Positions 1 through 10,176 of a DNA stretch of 64,000 bases are shown piece after piece. A program made the position numbers and the translations under genes. The notes beneath the pieces were generated by a model that saw only the letters and a list, made by a program, of their open reading frames with translations, did no database searches and was not told where the DNA came from. The number at the start of each line of letters is the position of its first letter. Within the stretch, counting starts at the first letter, position 1. Source of the stretch: Terfezia claveryi (taxonomy: Eukaryota; Ascomycota; Pezizomycetes; Pezizales; Pezizaceae); NCBI GenBank assembly GCA_015179025.1, contig WHUX01000201.1, forward strand, positions 1 to 64,000, given 5' to 3'.

Positions 1-1585
1 TCAAATGTCTATCAGATAATGGTCATGGATATCATGCCTGGTCCTCCCAGGTACTTTTAATTATTATGTCCCATGATTAGAAAGACTTATTCCTACCATC
101 CGCTACTCCTCCTACTGATGATGTATAGCTCAAGTTTTGGAATAAGAGAACTACAAGAGCTAAAATCCTTCTCATGTTGGTTGTTGAACAATCTCTTACA
201 GCTCTTATAGTGGAACAAGAAACAGTATACCAAGCCTGGATACGACTACAGGAACGATTCAATCATCGATCAGACTACAATCTCTTAAAGAACACTCGTC
301 ATGCTCTTCGAATTGAGATGAAAGAAAGAGATAGCATTACCCAGCATGTCAATAGCTTTGACTCAGAAATCTGTCAACTCATCACTAAGCTAAATGAAAC
401 AGCTACAACTTCTCCCTATCGTTATCTCTCTGCCTATCTTTCAAATAATACTATGAAAGCTCATCATCTCCTCATGACTCTTCTTGACTCTTACAAAAAT
501 GTTGTTGACAAGCTTCAATCCAAGACAGGCCTCACATATCTTGACGTTCATACCTGTCTTCTTGAGTTAGTCTCCTCTCTTGCTGTTCCTGTCTCAAATA
601 AAGCTCTCTTCACAAAACGGGACAACAACAACAACAACAACAACAACAAGGTCAACAAGAAGCCAAACCCTCTTCGACAGGGTAAATCGGCTCCTGTTAT
701 AGGAAACAACTTTAGCTAGTGTCATTCAAAAGGCAAGCCTTACCAAGGTCATACCTTCAAGACCTATCGAGCTCTCAAAGAGCACAACTCTTCCAAACTC
801 GGCACCCAAAACCCTCCTCCTTCTGGAAAGAAGATAGTCCTATATTGAGCAGCAATAGCTCAATAACATTTTGATGATTCAGACAATGGCATTGCCATAA
901 TGGTCAAAGTTGCCCCATCTTCTCTTCAGATCTCTCCCTCTTCCAAACACTCTAGTATACTGACTAACTACACTACATATGAGGTATGAATCCTTAACAC
1001 AGGTGCTTCTTATCATATCACCACTGATTTCTCTCATCTTCTAGAACCCACACAGTACCGAACAGGCCTAACTGTTGGTGGAGGAAGAGTGATGTGGGCT
1101 ACATATCAAGGGAAAGTTTTATTGAATATTGAAGTTGCTGGAAGTGTGATCTTCAATACTCTCTCTGATATTTTGTAAATACTGGATTAGAATGAGGCTT
1201 GTTTGATTTCTTGAAGGAAGATTGATGAATTGGGATGCTTTCGTTTATTAGGTGAAGATGGAATTTTGGAAGTTAAGAGAAAATCGGATAATTCAGTTGT
1301 TATTTCTACCTCACTTAATCAAGGTTCCTACCAAGTATATCCTATTGTTCACCATGGAAAGATCTATATGGCTGCTATAGACTATTGGTATTGTGCCCTT
1401 GGTCACTCTTCAACTCGGTTCTGGTCAGAAGCCAGTCAAATCTATGAAGATGGCAATCTCCTTCCCAAATGTCCAACCTCATACTTTTATGAATCATGGG
1501 CCAAATACAACTCGAAGCAGTCAGTACCTACATCAATTGAGAAACCAAAAGGAACAAAACTCTTTGATCTGGTTTATTCTGATCT
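1..1585 (+). mobile_element. Copia-2: 5' part of a Ty1/copia retrotransposon, truncated both ends
   Basis: This stretch aligns by eye with Copia-1 (15125-15860, then 22076-22915), without the gypsy insertion that splits Copia-1. It therefore serves as the empty-site reference for that insertion (around 744-765). The left end is cut by the window start, so no LTR is seen. The right end stops inside the pre-integrase/integrase part, where the text switches at about 1584-1585 to the integrase end of Gypsy-1, with only a CT overlap and no LTR. That junction looks like a deletion or illegitimate recombination, not an integration. Several stop codons and frameshifts make it non-functional. Confidence 0.88.
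1..1585 (+). pseudogene. Copia-2 gag-pol remnant
   Basis: The readable pieces are a gag segment (174-719, about 181 residues, UBN2-like copia gag with an Asn-rich run before the zinc knuckle), an aspartic protease region near 985-1160 (LNTGASYHITT, where the catalytic DTG has become NTG), and the GAG-pre-integrase part (1230-1585). In the knuckle region the frame reads CHSKGKPYQGHTFKTY, so the last Cys has become Tyr and the first part has a TAG stop. All these are transition changes consistent with RIP-like decay. The product would have been the polyprotein supplying capsid, protease and integrase. No reverse transcriptase part remains here. Confidence 0.85.
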
Positions 1586-1587
1586 GG

Positions 1588-4500
1588 CAACCGTGATCCA
1601 TTGGCATATTCAGCTTGCCTGGCTTGCACATATCCCAGCTCGGCTTTCAGGGTAGAGTGAAGTTCAGAAATCTGCATGGCGAACTCCTTAGCTGGGGCAT
1701 TCTCCCTGGCCTTGTACAGAGGTGCCAGGGAGTCTACGAACCGAGGGTGCCAGCCATAATTGGCCAGGAATGGGGAGGTCTTCAGGGTCTCAGAGAAGTG
1801 GTTGTTGGCAGAGAATTCGCAGGTGGCCAGCAATAAAACCCAGTTATTCTGCTGGTAATTGATGTACGCCCTCAGATATTGCTCCATGATGGCGTTCATA
1901 CGTTCTGACTGGCCATCAGTCTGAGGGTGGTATGTCGTAGACAGGTGTACTTCAATACCCAACAGCTCACAGAATGTTTTCCAGAAGTTGGCGACGAACT
2001 AAGGGCCACGGTCTGAGACAATCGACGCTGGGAGGCTATGGTAATGGAAGACATTATCCAGGTACAGGGATGCCAATTCGGGGGCCGAGCAGGTGTCTCG
2101 ACAGGGTATCACATACCTTATTTTGGTTAACCGATCCACTACCATCAAGATGGCATTGAATCCCAAGTCTTCCGGCAATCCGGTGACGAAGTCTATAGTC
2201 AGGTGTTGCCAGGGTTGTTCTGGAACTTCCAGGGGCTTCAGGGTACCATACGGAGTGTGGCGGGTGGGTTTGGCATGCTTGCAGACATGGCAATTCCATA
2301 TGTACCGCTCCACCTCCTTTTGTTGGTAAATCCACGTATATTGCCTAGCTAGCAGCTCTAACGTTTTAGGAACCCCAGGATGACCCGCAGCCAGGGTATC
2401 ATGGTATTCCTTGATCAGCTGCATCCGTAGCTCTCCTTCAGGTATATAGAGCTGATCTAGGTGGTATAGGAGGCCGTCCTGAGTGGTGTACTCTGCTAGG
2501 GAAATCTTGGTGTGACGGCGCTGTCCAGACTCCACTACAGCGATTATATCCTTAACCAGGTTGTCCTCCGCATATGCCCGTTGTATCCGCAGAAGGAGAT
2601 CTGCTCCTGGGTTCGCTTCAGCTTTAGCATCAGCATTAGTATCAGCATCAGCATCAGTATCAGCATCAGCATCAGCATCAGCATCAGCATCAGCATCAGC
2701 ATCAGCATCAGCATCAGTATCAGCATCAGCATTAGCATGGCTAGTGGCCGCCAGGTCGCGATTTTTAGGTTTCAGTACCACCTGATTTTGGTACTTCAGC
2801 CTTTCATCCCCCCCTTTAGGGAGATCTCTTGATCTCCTGGTCAGTGCATCTGGCTTACCCCCAGCTTTTCTAGGCCGATACTTGATCTTGAAGTTGAATT
2901 GAGATAAGAACTCTGACCACCTAGCCTGCTATCAGTTCAGTAGCTTAGTGGTGGTGAAGTACACAAGATTCTTATGATCGGATAGTACCTCGATAATCCC
3001 CTTAGCTGACTCCAGGTATGGCCTCCACTCCTCGAATGCTCGCACAATAGCCATTAACTCTTTATTATAGATTTTATAATTACACTCAGCCGGAGAGTGC
3101 TTTTTTGAGAAGTATGCTACTGGGTGGAGGATCCCATTGACATACTGAGACAAGATTCCCATGGAGACATAGTCGGAAGCATCAGTCACCATGATACATT
3201 CGCTGTCCGAATCGAAATGGGCCAGGATTGGTGCTGAGCAGAAAGCTTCCTTGAGGTTCTGGAAGGCAGATTGGGCTTCTAGATTCCAGTTGAAGCGCCG
3301 GTCTTTCTTGGTCAGGGCGGTGAGGGGGGCTACGATCTTCACATACCCTAGAATGAACCGCCGGTAAAAGTTAGTGAACCCCAGGAAGGCTTGGACATCC
3401 TTGAGATTTGCGGGGATTTGCCATTCCTGGACAGTGGTAACCTTAATGGGATCCATCCTGATACCTTCGGTAGTAATAATTAACCCCAGATACTTGACCT
3501 TCTGTACATGAAACTCACATTTCTCTGGCTTGAGGTATAATCCGGCTTGCTCCAGCTTTTCCAGCACTTGTCGGACATGGATTTTGTGCTATGCCAGGGT
3601 GTCTGAATAGATCAGGATATCGTCTAGGTAGGCTGTGCAGAACACATCCAAAAAGTCTCATAGGGTATCATTAATAAAGTGCTGGAAAGAGGCTGGGGCG
3701 TTGGTTAAGCCAAAAGGCATGACAATGTACTCGAAATGCCCGTACCGGGTATGGAAGGCCATTTTCCCCTCTTCACCTTCAGCTATTCGGACCAGGTTAT
3801 AGGCTCCCCTCAAATCCAGTTTAATGAACCATTTTGCCTTGTAGAGCCTGGCTAATGTTTCCTGGATCAGAGGTAGGGGATACCTGTTCTTGACCATTAT
3901 CTCATTCAGGCCACGATAATCAACGCACAACCGAAGATAGCCATCCGACTTCTTCACGAACAGACCAGGGGCACCTGCTGGGGAGAAGCTATGGCGAATG
4001 AAGCTCTTGTTGAGGTTTTCCTCTAAGTACTTTTTTAGGGCTTCCATCTCTACCCGGGACATTCTATAGAGGGGCCCATAGGGAGGGGTTTTACCTTCTA
4101 TCAGCGGAATCGTGTGGTCATATGGTCGGTGAGGTGCCAACTTCTCTGCGGCTTTTTCTAAGAACAGGTCAATGAACTTGTGGTACTCATCTAGAACCAA
4201 GGATTTCTACTCCTCCTTGGACCTGGTCTTGTTAATTTCCAGATTGATCTCATAAATTGAGAGGGTATACGCCTTGAGCTTATGCCTCCTGGTGAGATGA
4301 GCGAAGGCCTCTGCTCCAATAAAGTTAATATTCAGGGGTTTTGCGGGGGCAGGGGATATTGGGGAAACTGGGAGAATGGTGGCATTGATATGTGCAGGCG
4401 GGATTACCACCTGAGTCGGGTGGATTATTGGGGGTGGCAATGCACACAGCCCAGTGACAGTGGTTTTTGGATCTCCACAGTGTTTTTTGTAATAAAGGCT

Positions 4501-4977
4501 GTTGAATCGCAAGGTGTAAGAGCCGAACCTAACTGATACATCGTGCATCCCAAGCCAGGGGATCCTAAGGACAATTGGATACTTTAGCTTGGTTACGAAC
4601 ATTGGAAGATCTTCCGAGTGATTAACCATGGCGCTGAGCAGGCATGTGAGGTCGGTAATCGCCCCAGAAAAGATAGGGCGGCCGTCAATAATATCAAGAA
4701 GGCGGGGGGTCTTTAGCTTGGAGGTTGGGATAGAGTTTTTACTAACGAAGATCTAGTCAATGAATGCTATTCCTGAAGCACCACAATCTATGAGAGCTGA
4801 TGTAACCACTGTTTTATCATTGAACTTGACAGTTATAGGTACAACGAAGTGCTCACCAAACAGGCGAGACTCATCAACAGACATAGATGTAGGCAAAAAA
4901 AACACAGACAAAGATTAATGACCTGGAGCAGGTCCCTTGCTAGTGTCAGTAACTAGGCAAGGGACAGGGCTTTTCTT
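1588..4977 (-). pseudogene. Gypsy-1 pol (protease, RT, RNase H, integrase; truncated)
   Basis: Reading leftwards: a retropepsin-like protease with LIDCGASG near 4757-4790, a linker, RT from about 4200 with an intact YLDD motif near 3610-3640, RNase H (about 3460-2840), a low-complexity Ala/Asp linker (about 2600-2740), then integrase (2580-1588) with the HHCC zinc finger, VSDRGP and DGQSERMNAIMEQ catalytic segments. Open pieces at 4207-4629, 3658-4200, 2932-3567, 1999-2781 and up to 1962 are interrupted by TAG/TAA stops. The last 50-odd bases of the leftmost frame read into Copia-2 and are not gypsy protein. Enzyme activity is not expected. Confidence 0.9.
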
Positions 4978-6115
4978 GACTAATCAAGCTCCTCAATCCT
5001 GTGCACTGGGGTATCGGAGATAGCGTGGATGGTGAGGGAGCGATTCTTTCGAAGGGGGTAAGCCGCGATGAAGTGGTCAGCCTTCCTACAGGCTATGCAT
5101 AGCCCATTATTCCGGTGGCGTTCCCTCTCTTCTTAGGTCAGGCGGGGTCTGCCCGCGGATAAGTCTATAGGAGCCGGTCCACCCACCATGAGAGAAGGGT
5201 AGGCTGGCTTGTTCGGGGGGGTTACAGGGGCCTGTGGCTGGGGGCGAGGTGCTGAAAAGGTCGATCATGGGGGTGCTGTTGTAGGGGAGGCCTTAAGGCT
5301 GTTTCTAAACCTGACCATTTTTTACTCCAATCGGCTGGCCTGATCAATGAATTCTTCAAGGGTATGGACATCTGGGAAGTTGATAAGTGCCTGTCTCAGT
5401 TCCATACTTAAGCCTTCCTGGAATTGATCCAGTTTGATCTTGTCACTCCATTCGACCTCCGCAGCTAGCCTAGAGAATTCGGCCAAATAGGTGGCCAGGT
5501 CGGTGTTTCTTTGTCGGAGGGCCCGGAGGGCTAGGGTGGCCGTTCTCTTTGGGTCCGAGTCTCTAAACGCTCGGTCAAGGATCATGAATAGGGCAGGGAT
5601 ATCCACTAGTTTGATACCTGTTTCCAAATCCTAGGGCTGGACTTGGTCCAGAGCCTTCCCCTCCAGTAGGCCATAAACGTAAGCGAGTTTGTGCTGGGTG
5701 GTTGGAAACTTAGCAGCGTCTCCATTGAGCTTAATATTGATGGAGTTTTTCCAGGCCTTGAGGCGGGCCCGTTCGCCATTAAATTTGGGTAGGGTGGGAA
5801 GGTCTTGGATTTTAGTGGGCGTGGTGGTCGCAGGTGCCTGTGCGGTTGCAATAGCAAAGGCACGGTTGAGATTGTACATGGTTACTCGGTTGTCTACGAG
5901 GTCTTCTAAGAGAAGGAGGATTTCATCTTTGGCTTCTTTCAGCCTTCGTTGGGTGTCCTAGAGCTCCACTCCTTGTTTTTTACCAATCTTATAGGTAGCA
6001 GTGAAGATATCGATGGCCATTCAGCAGTATTCCAACAGCTGGGCTAGGTCTGAGGGTATTGGAGTTTCCCGCCATACTTGGAACCTGTCGGTAGGTAACA
6101 GGGTTGGTTGGACAT
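4953..6115 (-). pseudogene. Gypsy-1 gag
   Basis: Starts at the ATG complementary to 6113-6115, about 20 bases inside the primer site as in Gypsy-A and Gypsy-D, and ends at the conserved TAG (4953-4955). It encodes the capsid/nucleocapsid protein: a predicted coiled coil in the first third, a capsid-like part (KAWKNSINIKLNGDAAKFPTT and FSRLAAEVEWSDKIK runs), and a CCHC zinc knuckle just before the end (about 5080-5110, GLCIACRKADHFIAAY, last Cys mutated). In-frame stops occur. The frameshift heptamer seen in other copies is mutated here to AAGAAAA (complement of 4971-4977). Confidence 0.85.
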
Positions 6116-6134
6116 TGTACCGGTTGGTCAGAGC

Positions 6135-6146
6135 GATCCAACGTAG
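6135..6146 (-). other. Gypsy-1 primer-binding site (self-priming type)
   Basis: The 12 bases just inside the LTR read CTACGTTGGATC on the element strand. They do not begin with TGG as tRNA primer sites usually do. ACGTTGGAT is the reverse complement of ATCCAACGT found in the R/U5 part of the LTR downstream of the TATA box, the arrangement known from Tf1/sushi-type self-priming elements. Confidence 0.65.
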
Positions 6147-6709
6147 TGTAACGAGGGCTCTGGGGGACAAGGCGACCAAGGGGTATGCCGGGGAAGTGGC
6201 AAGGGGCAATCGCACACTTAGGAGCGCTACGTGTGTAATTTGGGGAAAGGCTAGGGTAAGATACATGTAAGAACGCTATGTGTGTGACCAGGGGAAGGCT
6301 GAGACAGGGGGGGGCAAGGGCAAGAGGCAAAAGAGGCAGAGGGCAAGGGACACGAGACATGCAGAGGCAGTTGCCATATGTGTCAAGGGAGGCAGCTGTA
6401 CTGCAGAGTTGTTTGAACGAGACAAGGATGTGCACAAGGGAGGTGCACAAGCGCTGGGAGAAGCAAGGTCCTATATTGGGTATACAAGACGTTGGATGGG
6501 AATCCAATGACAGTATGAGGGACAGTCTCTATATATACATAACCCGGCCAGGGCAATGGGGGAAATAAGCTTCCCTATCTCAGAAGCCAAGCAAGGTAAC
6601 GATAACAATAACCCATCACCTGCAATTGCAGGTGATGACAAAGACAACAATGGCAATGACCCGTCACCTGCGATCACAGGTGATGACAACTGAACACACA
6701 ATTGTTACA
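6147..6709 (-). repeat. Gypsy-1 5' LTR (563 bp)
   Basis: On the minus strand it starts TGTAACAATTGTG and ends GTTACA. The homologous LTR of Gypsy-B begins TGTCACAACC, so the start has gained transitions. U3 holds two palindromes 48 bp apart (6614-6637 and 6662-6685). A TATA run (complement of about 6530-6540) lies upstream of the stretch ATCCAACGTC (complement of about 6490-6500), which is complementary to the primer site. Confidence 0.9.
6614..6685. promoter_or_regulatory. Paired palindromes in U3 of Gypsy-1 LTR
   Basis: The first is a perfect 24-bp palindrome (half-site CATCACCTGCAA, 6614-6637). The second (6662-6685) is near-perfect with half-site near CATCACCTGCGA. Start-to-start spacing is 48 bp. 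The same pair recurs in the LTRs of Gypsy-B and Gypsy-F at 47-48 bp, always upstream of the TATA box. The half-site contains CACCTG, an E-box type core. A role as a binding site for a dimeric host regulator, or as a cruciform, is inference. Confidence 0.6.
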
Positions 6710-6989
6710 GTATACTGCTTTAGGACTGCTCTAGCATAGCCCCGATAAGAATATATATAGTTCTCTTAATTTCCCTTCAGTTGGATAGATAAGTTAGAAC
6801 TCAAAACATAGTTAGAGTACAATTAATATAGAAGTTCCACTAGTTAATCTTTAAGTGCCTTTAGCACTCTATACTACTTTACCTATTACAGTAATTCTAT
6901 GCTACTGGTAATAACTTTAATAGTAAGAATTAATAATATACTATTAGTAATCTACTTGATAGTATATATTACCAGCCTAAGATTATCTA

Positions 6990-7017
6990 ATTAGATTAGA
7001 TCCTTATCTAATCTAAT
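6990..7017. repeat. 12-bp inverted repeat with 4-nt loop
   Basis: ATTAGATTAGAT at 6990-7001 and its exact reverse complement at 7006-7017 are separated by CCTT. It lies in the non-coding AT-rich stretch 6710-7020, just before the recognisable end of Gypsy-O gag. No element boundary or terminator context is evident. Confidence 0.6.
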
Positions 7018-7029
7018 CTGATTCTCCAG

Positions 7030-8338
7030 TCCCTCTTTATATATACTTACAACTACCCCTACTCTCCCTCAAAATACTTTTACTCTTTCTACAGCTACTG
7101 GTACTTATACAAGACTAATAGATCTATCAGTAGGAAAGAAAAAGTTATCTTAACAATAATATACAAAAAGAATGGCAAAGGAAAGATATTACTATTATAG
7201 AGGTTTAGGACATAATATTATAGCTTGTCTACAAACTCAATAACGTCTTCTATAAGCAGCTAAAACAATGACTACAATTGAACTACCTATAACTACTAAA
7301 TTAGTGTTAAAAGAATAGCCTTATTTCAGTAAGATAGTATTAATTTGAAGTAAGCTAAGTCTTCAATTTCCTTACATATTTCTAGTTTATTCTTATTGTC
7401 TTTGAAAAAAGATTTATTACATAAGAATTACCTTATAGTTACTTGCAAATTAAATAACAATAGTTCTAAAATCCTTTTTTATATCTTTATTGACTATAGA
7501 GTAACTAGTTATATATTTGTAAATAAAGAATTTATATGCTATTACCTACTACTATTATAGAAGTTTAAATACCCTCAAGTTTTAGAAGTTATAGATAGAC
7601 AACTAATCAAGTCTAGTACAATCATATATATAATATGATTAAAACTTACAATTAAAGGATATTAAGAAGAACTTCTATTATTTATTACCAAATTAGGATA
7701 TTATCCAATTGTTCTTAGTTTTCTATGGCTTCAATATAATAATGTTAATATCTATTTTGCTAAGAAAACTTTTATCTTTAATACAAATTACTGTCTTTAC
7801 CATTACTATAAGAAACTATTAACAATTAAAGGTATTTCTATACCTATTCCAGAAAAACCTCAAATTGTACTTATTATAGGATCTACCTTCAACTATCTAG
7901 TTAAAAAAGGAAAGCATATACAAACCTCATCCCCATATACTACTTATACACTAAAAACAACATTAAAGGAATTTGAGGAACAACTAATAACTAAAGAAGA
8001 AAAAATTAAGAGATTTATACTACCTATATATTATTAATACCTTCAACTATTCTAAAAAGCAGTAGCTGAAATCCTTACTTTTTATTAACTCTATAATCAC
8101 AAAATTTGACTTAAAGAAGGATTTAAACCTCTATTTGGACTTTCATACTCTTTATCTAAATTTAAACTATAGGCTCTAAAGATATATCTATAAGAAACCT
8201 TATCAAAAGGTTTTATTTGTATATCTTCTTCTCCAGCTAGTACACTAATTCTATTTATTAAGAAAAAGCATGGATCCTTATATTTACATATTAATTTTTA
8301 AGAACTAAATAAAGGTACTATCAAAAATCAATATATAT
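7030..8338 (+). pseudogene. Gypsy-O gag end, protease and RT start
   Basis: The knuckle reads YYYYRGLGHNIIAC at 7180-7220: the two leading Cys codons have become Tyr (TGT to TAT), while His and the last Cys remain. The protease region (about 7490-7540) reads FIDYRVTSYIFVN against LIDCGASGIAFID in the younger copies, so DCG has decayed to DYR. The stretch to 8338 covers the RT N-terminal part and ends inside the motif NRYPLPLIQ, where the inverted-repeat element is inserted. Nearly every change is C-to-T or G-to-A. Confidence 0.78.
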
Positions 8339-8340
8339 TA

Positions 8341-8893
8341 CCATTCGCAACCTAGTAGGGATCAGCCACTGTTTTATGACCATCCCTGCAACCCACCAGC
8401 AGCAACACCCCCAGCCACATCTGGTAATATATTATAACTCTGCTGAATCTGGCTATATTCATAACTATGGAAGCAAATATGCTCTACAACATGGTTACCA
8501 TCACATCCCACCATATTCAACTCAATACCCCCATACCACCTCCCCCAGCATGACCGTTGTCATACTCGACCCCTCCCCCCAAACCCCCCCCAATAGGGCC
8601 AGTATCATGTAGGTGAACTCATGACTATGAGAGGGCCCTTTACCTAACATCTATATTCATGATTAAACAGCTTCTAGAGCAGCAAGTAACAATATATGCA
8701 AATAGTCAGCTATTAGTACAAGCCGTTCACCGCTCCAAAAATGAGCTATTTTCAGAATTAGGTATATTTCTATGATTTATGCTATTATAACCTCCATATA
8801 CCTCAATCCGCTGCAATACTCTCTTCCCAGGCATTCTCAGCCCCCACCGAAAAGTCTCCAATAGCTCTGGGAGCTCTAATACCCCCCCTTCAA
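8341..8893. repeat. Left terminal inverted arm of the TA element
   Basis: About 550 bp, inverted relative to 9627-10174. A short ORF (8376-8612, 78 codons) has a counterpart of similar sequence in the other arm (complement of 9921-10157). Most codon differences between them change the residue, so this looks like a by-product of the repeat and not a maintained gene. Confidence 0.8.
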
Positions 8894-9626
8894 GAATCTT
8901 TACCCTCCATTAATACCCCTGCCTATACTTCCTCTGTTGGCCTTATATTATACGAATAGGCCCAAAACTATAAGGAGACCTTTACCTATATCCATAGTAA
9001 ATTAGTGCTGAAGGTGGAGCGTGCTAGTTTGGTTGGCACGGAGCATGCAAAATTACAAATTGCAGGATCTCAACTCAGCATACTGAGTAAGTTCCGAGAG
9101 CTCTTGTTCAATCAGCCAAATCTACCCCATCTATGCCCTCTTCAATCCCCCAAGTTCAACACTCCTCTAGAGTATCCTCAGCCATTCCGGAGAGGTTGCT
9201 AATTGCTCTGGAGCTACAATACCCCCTCATTTTGGGCTCCAGGTAGTTGTATTAGCCATGGTAGTATGCTGGCCTTTCTCGAGGCATTTTAAACCCTTTA
9301 CACCCTTTATAGCTACCAGATTAGCCCAAGTATTACCGATATGTACCAGAGCAAGTGTTGAGAGCACGCTAGGTTGGGCACTAGGTTGGATGCTAAGTCT
9401 GGTTACTACATTGGTAGACACTAGGTTAGACGCTAAGTATAGCACTAGAACGGCACGAGACTAGATAAAGCGCTAGGTTAGGTGTTGAGAAATTTAGAGC
9501 AGCTAAGTCAATACTGAGTTGGACTTGTGAGTATGGGGTTGCTGTTGGATGCTGTGAGGGGGTTGAAATGGCCCCAGGGGAGAGTGACAAAACCTCCTAG
9601 ATAGAAGCAACCCATGAAGCCCAAAG

Positions 9627-10174
9627 GGAAGGTATTAGAACTCTCAGAGCTATTGGAGACCTTTCGGCAGTGGCTGAGAATGCCTGGGAAGATAGTATTG
9701 CAGTAGATTGAGGTATATAGGGATAATAATAGTATAAATCATGGAAATATACCTAATTCTGAAAATAGCTCATTTTTGGAGCAGTGAGCGGCTTGTAATG
9801 ATAGCTAACTATTTGCATATATTGTTGCTTACTGCCCTAGAAGCTGTTTAATCATGAATATAGATGTTAGGTAAAGGGCCTTCTTATGATGATAAGTTTA
9901 CCTGCATAATACTTGCCCTATTAGGGGAGGTTTGAGGGGGGGGGGTTGGGTATGACAAAGGTCATGCTGGGGGAGGTAGTATGGGGGTATTGAGTTAAAT
10001 ATAGCAGAATGTGAGGGTAACCATGTTGTAGAGCGTATTTGCTTCCATAGTGGTGAATATAGCTGGAATCAGCAGAGTCATAATATATTACGAGATGTGG
10101 CTGGGGGTGTTGCTGCCGGGGGGTTGCAGGGATGGTCATAAGATAGTGGCTGATCACTACTAGGTTGCGAATGG
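9627..10174. repeat. Right terminal inverted arm of the TA element
   Basis: Inverted counterpart of 8341-8893. The match starts exactly at the terminal GGTTGCGAATGG and fades near 9627, where the left arm reads CAAGAATC and this arm reads a different sequence. Differences between arms are mainly transitions plus a few small indels. Confidence 0.8.
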
Positions 10175-10176
10175 TA

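Larger units (their letters stand above)
1585..6709 (-). mobile_element. Gypsy-1: Ty3/gypsy chromovirus, 3' end missing
   Basis: A minus-strand gypsy element with its 5' LTR at the right (6147-6709), followed leftwards by primer site, gag, protease, RT, RNase H and integrase. The element stops abruptly at about 1585 inside the integrase C-terminal part, so the chromodomain, polypurine tract and 3' LTR are lost and Copia-2 sequence follows. Its LTR belongs to the same subfamily as Gypsy-B and Gypsy-F (paired 24-bp palindromes), while its pol is close to the others. The 5 bases right of the LTR are GTATA (6710-6714); the matching duplication is lost with the 3' end. Confidence 0.92.
8341..10174. 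mobile_element. Inverted-repeat (foldback/MITE-like) element, TA target duplication
   Basis: A 1834-bp element. Its two ends are inverted copies of each other for roughly 550 bp (about 8341-8893 and 9627-10174), starting CCATTCGCAACC and ending GGTTGCGAATGG. TA flanks both sides (8339-8340 and 10175-10176). Deleting the element plus one TA restores the Gypsy-O RT reading (codons for the YxLPLI run), which fixes the boundaries. TA duplication is typical of Tc1/mariner-type transposases. The central 730 bp has no transposase-like ORF, so the element is presumably mobilised in trans. It carries a third, direct copy of the inner arm part (about 9165-9245) and iterated CTAGGTTGG-like motifs (9365-9480). 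Confidence 0.85.

Noticed and set aside
2512..2832. Ser-Ile and Ala-Ser repeat ORFs on the plus strand
   Set aside because: They are antisense reads of the (GCATCA)n array that encodes the Ala-Asp tether of Gypsy-1 on the minus strand.
8376..8612. 78-codon ORF in the left arm of the TA element, mirrored at 9921-10157
   Set aside because: Both copies exist because the arms are inverted repeats. Differences between them are mostly residue-changing and no domain is recognisable.
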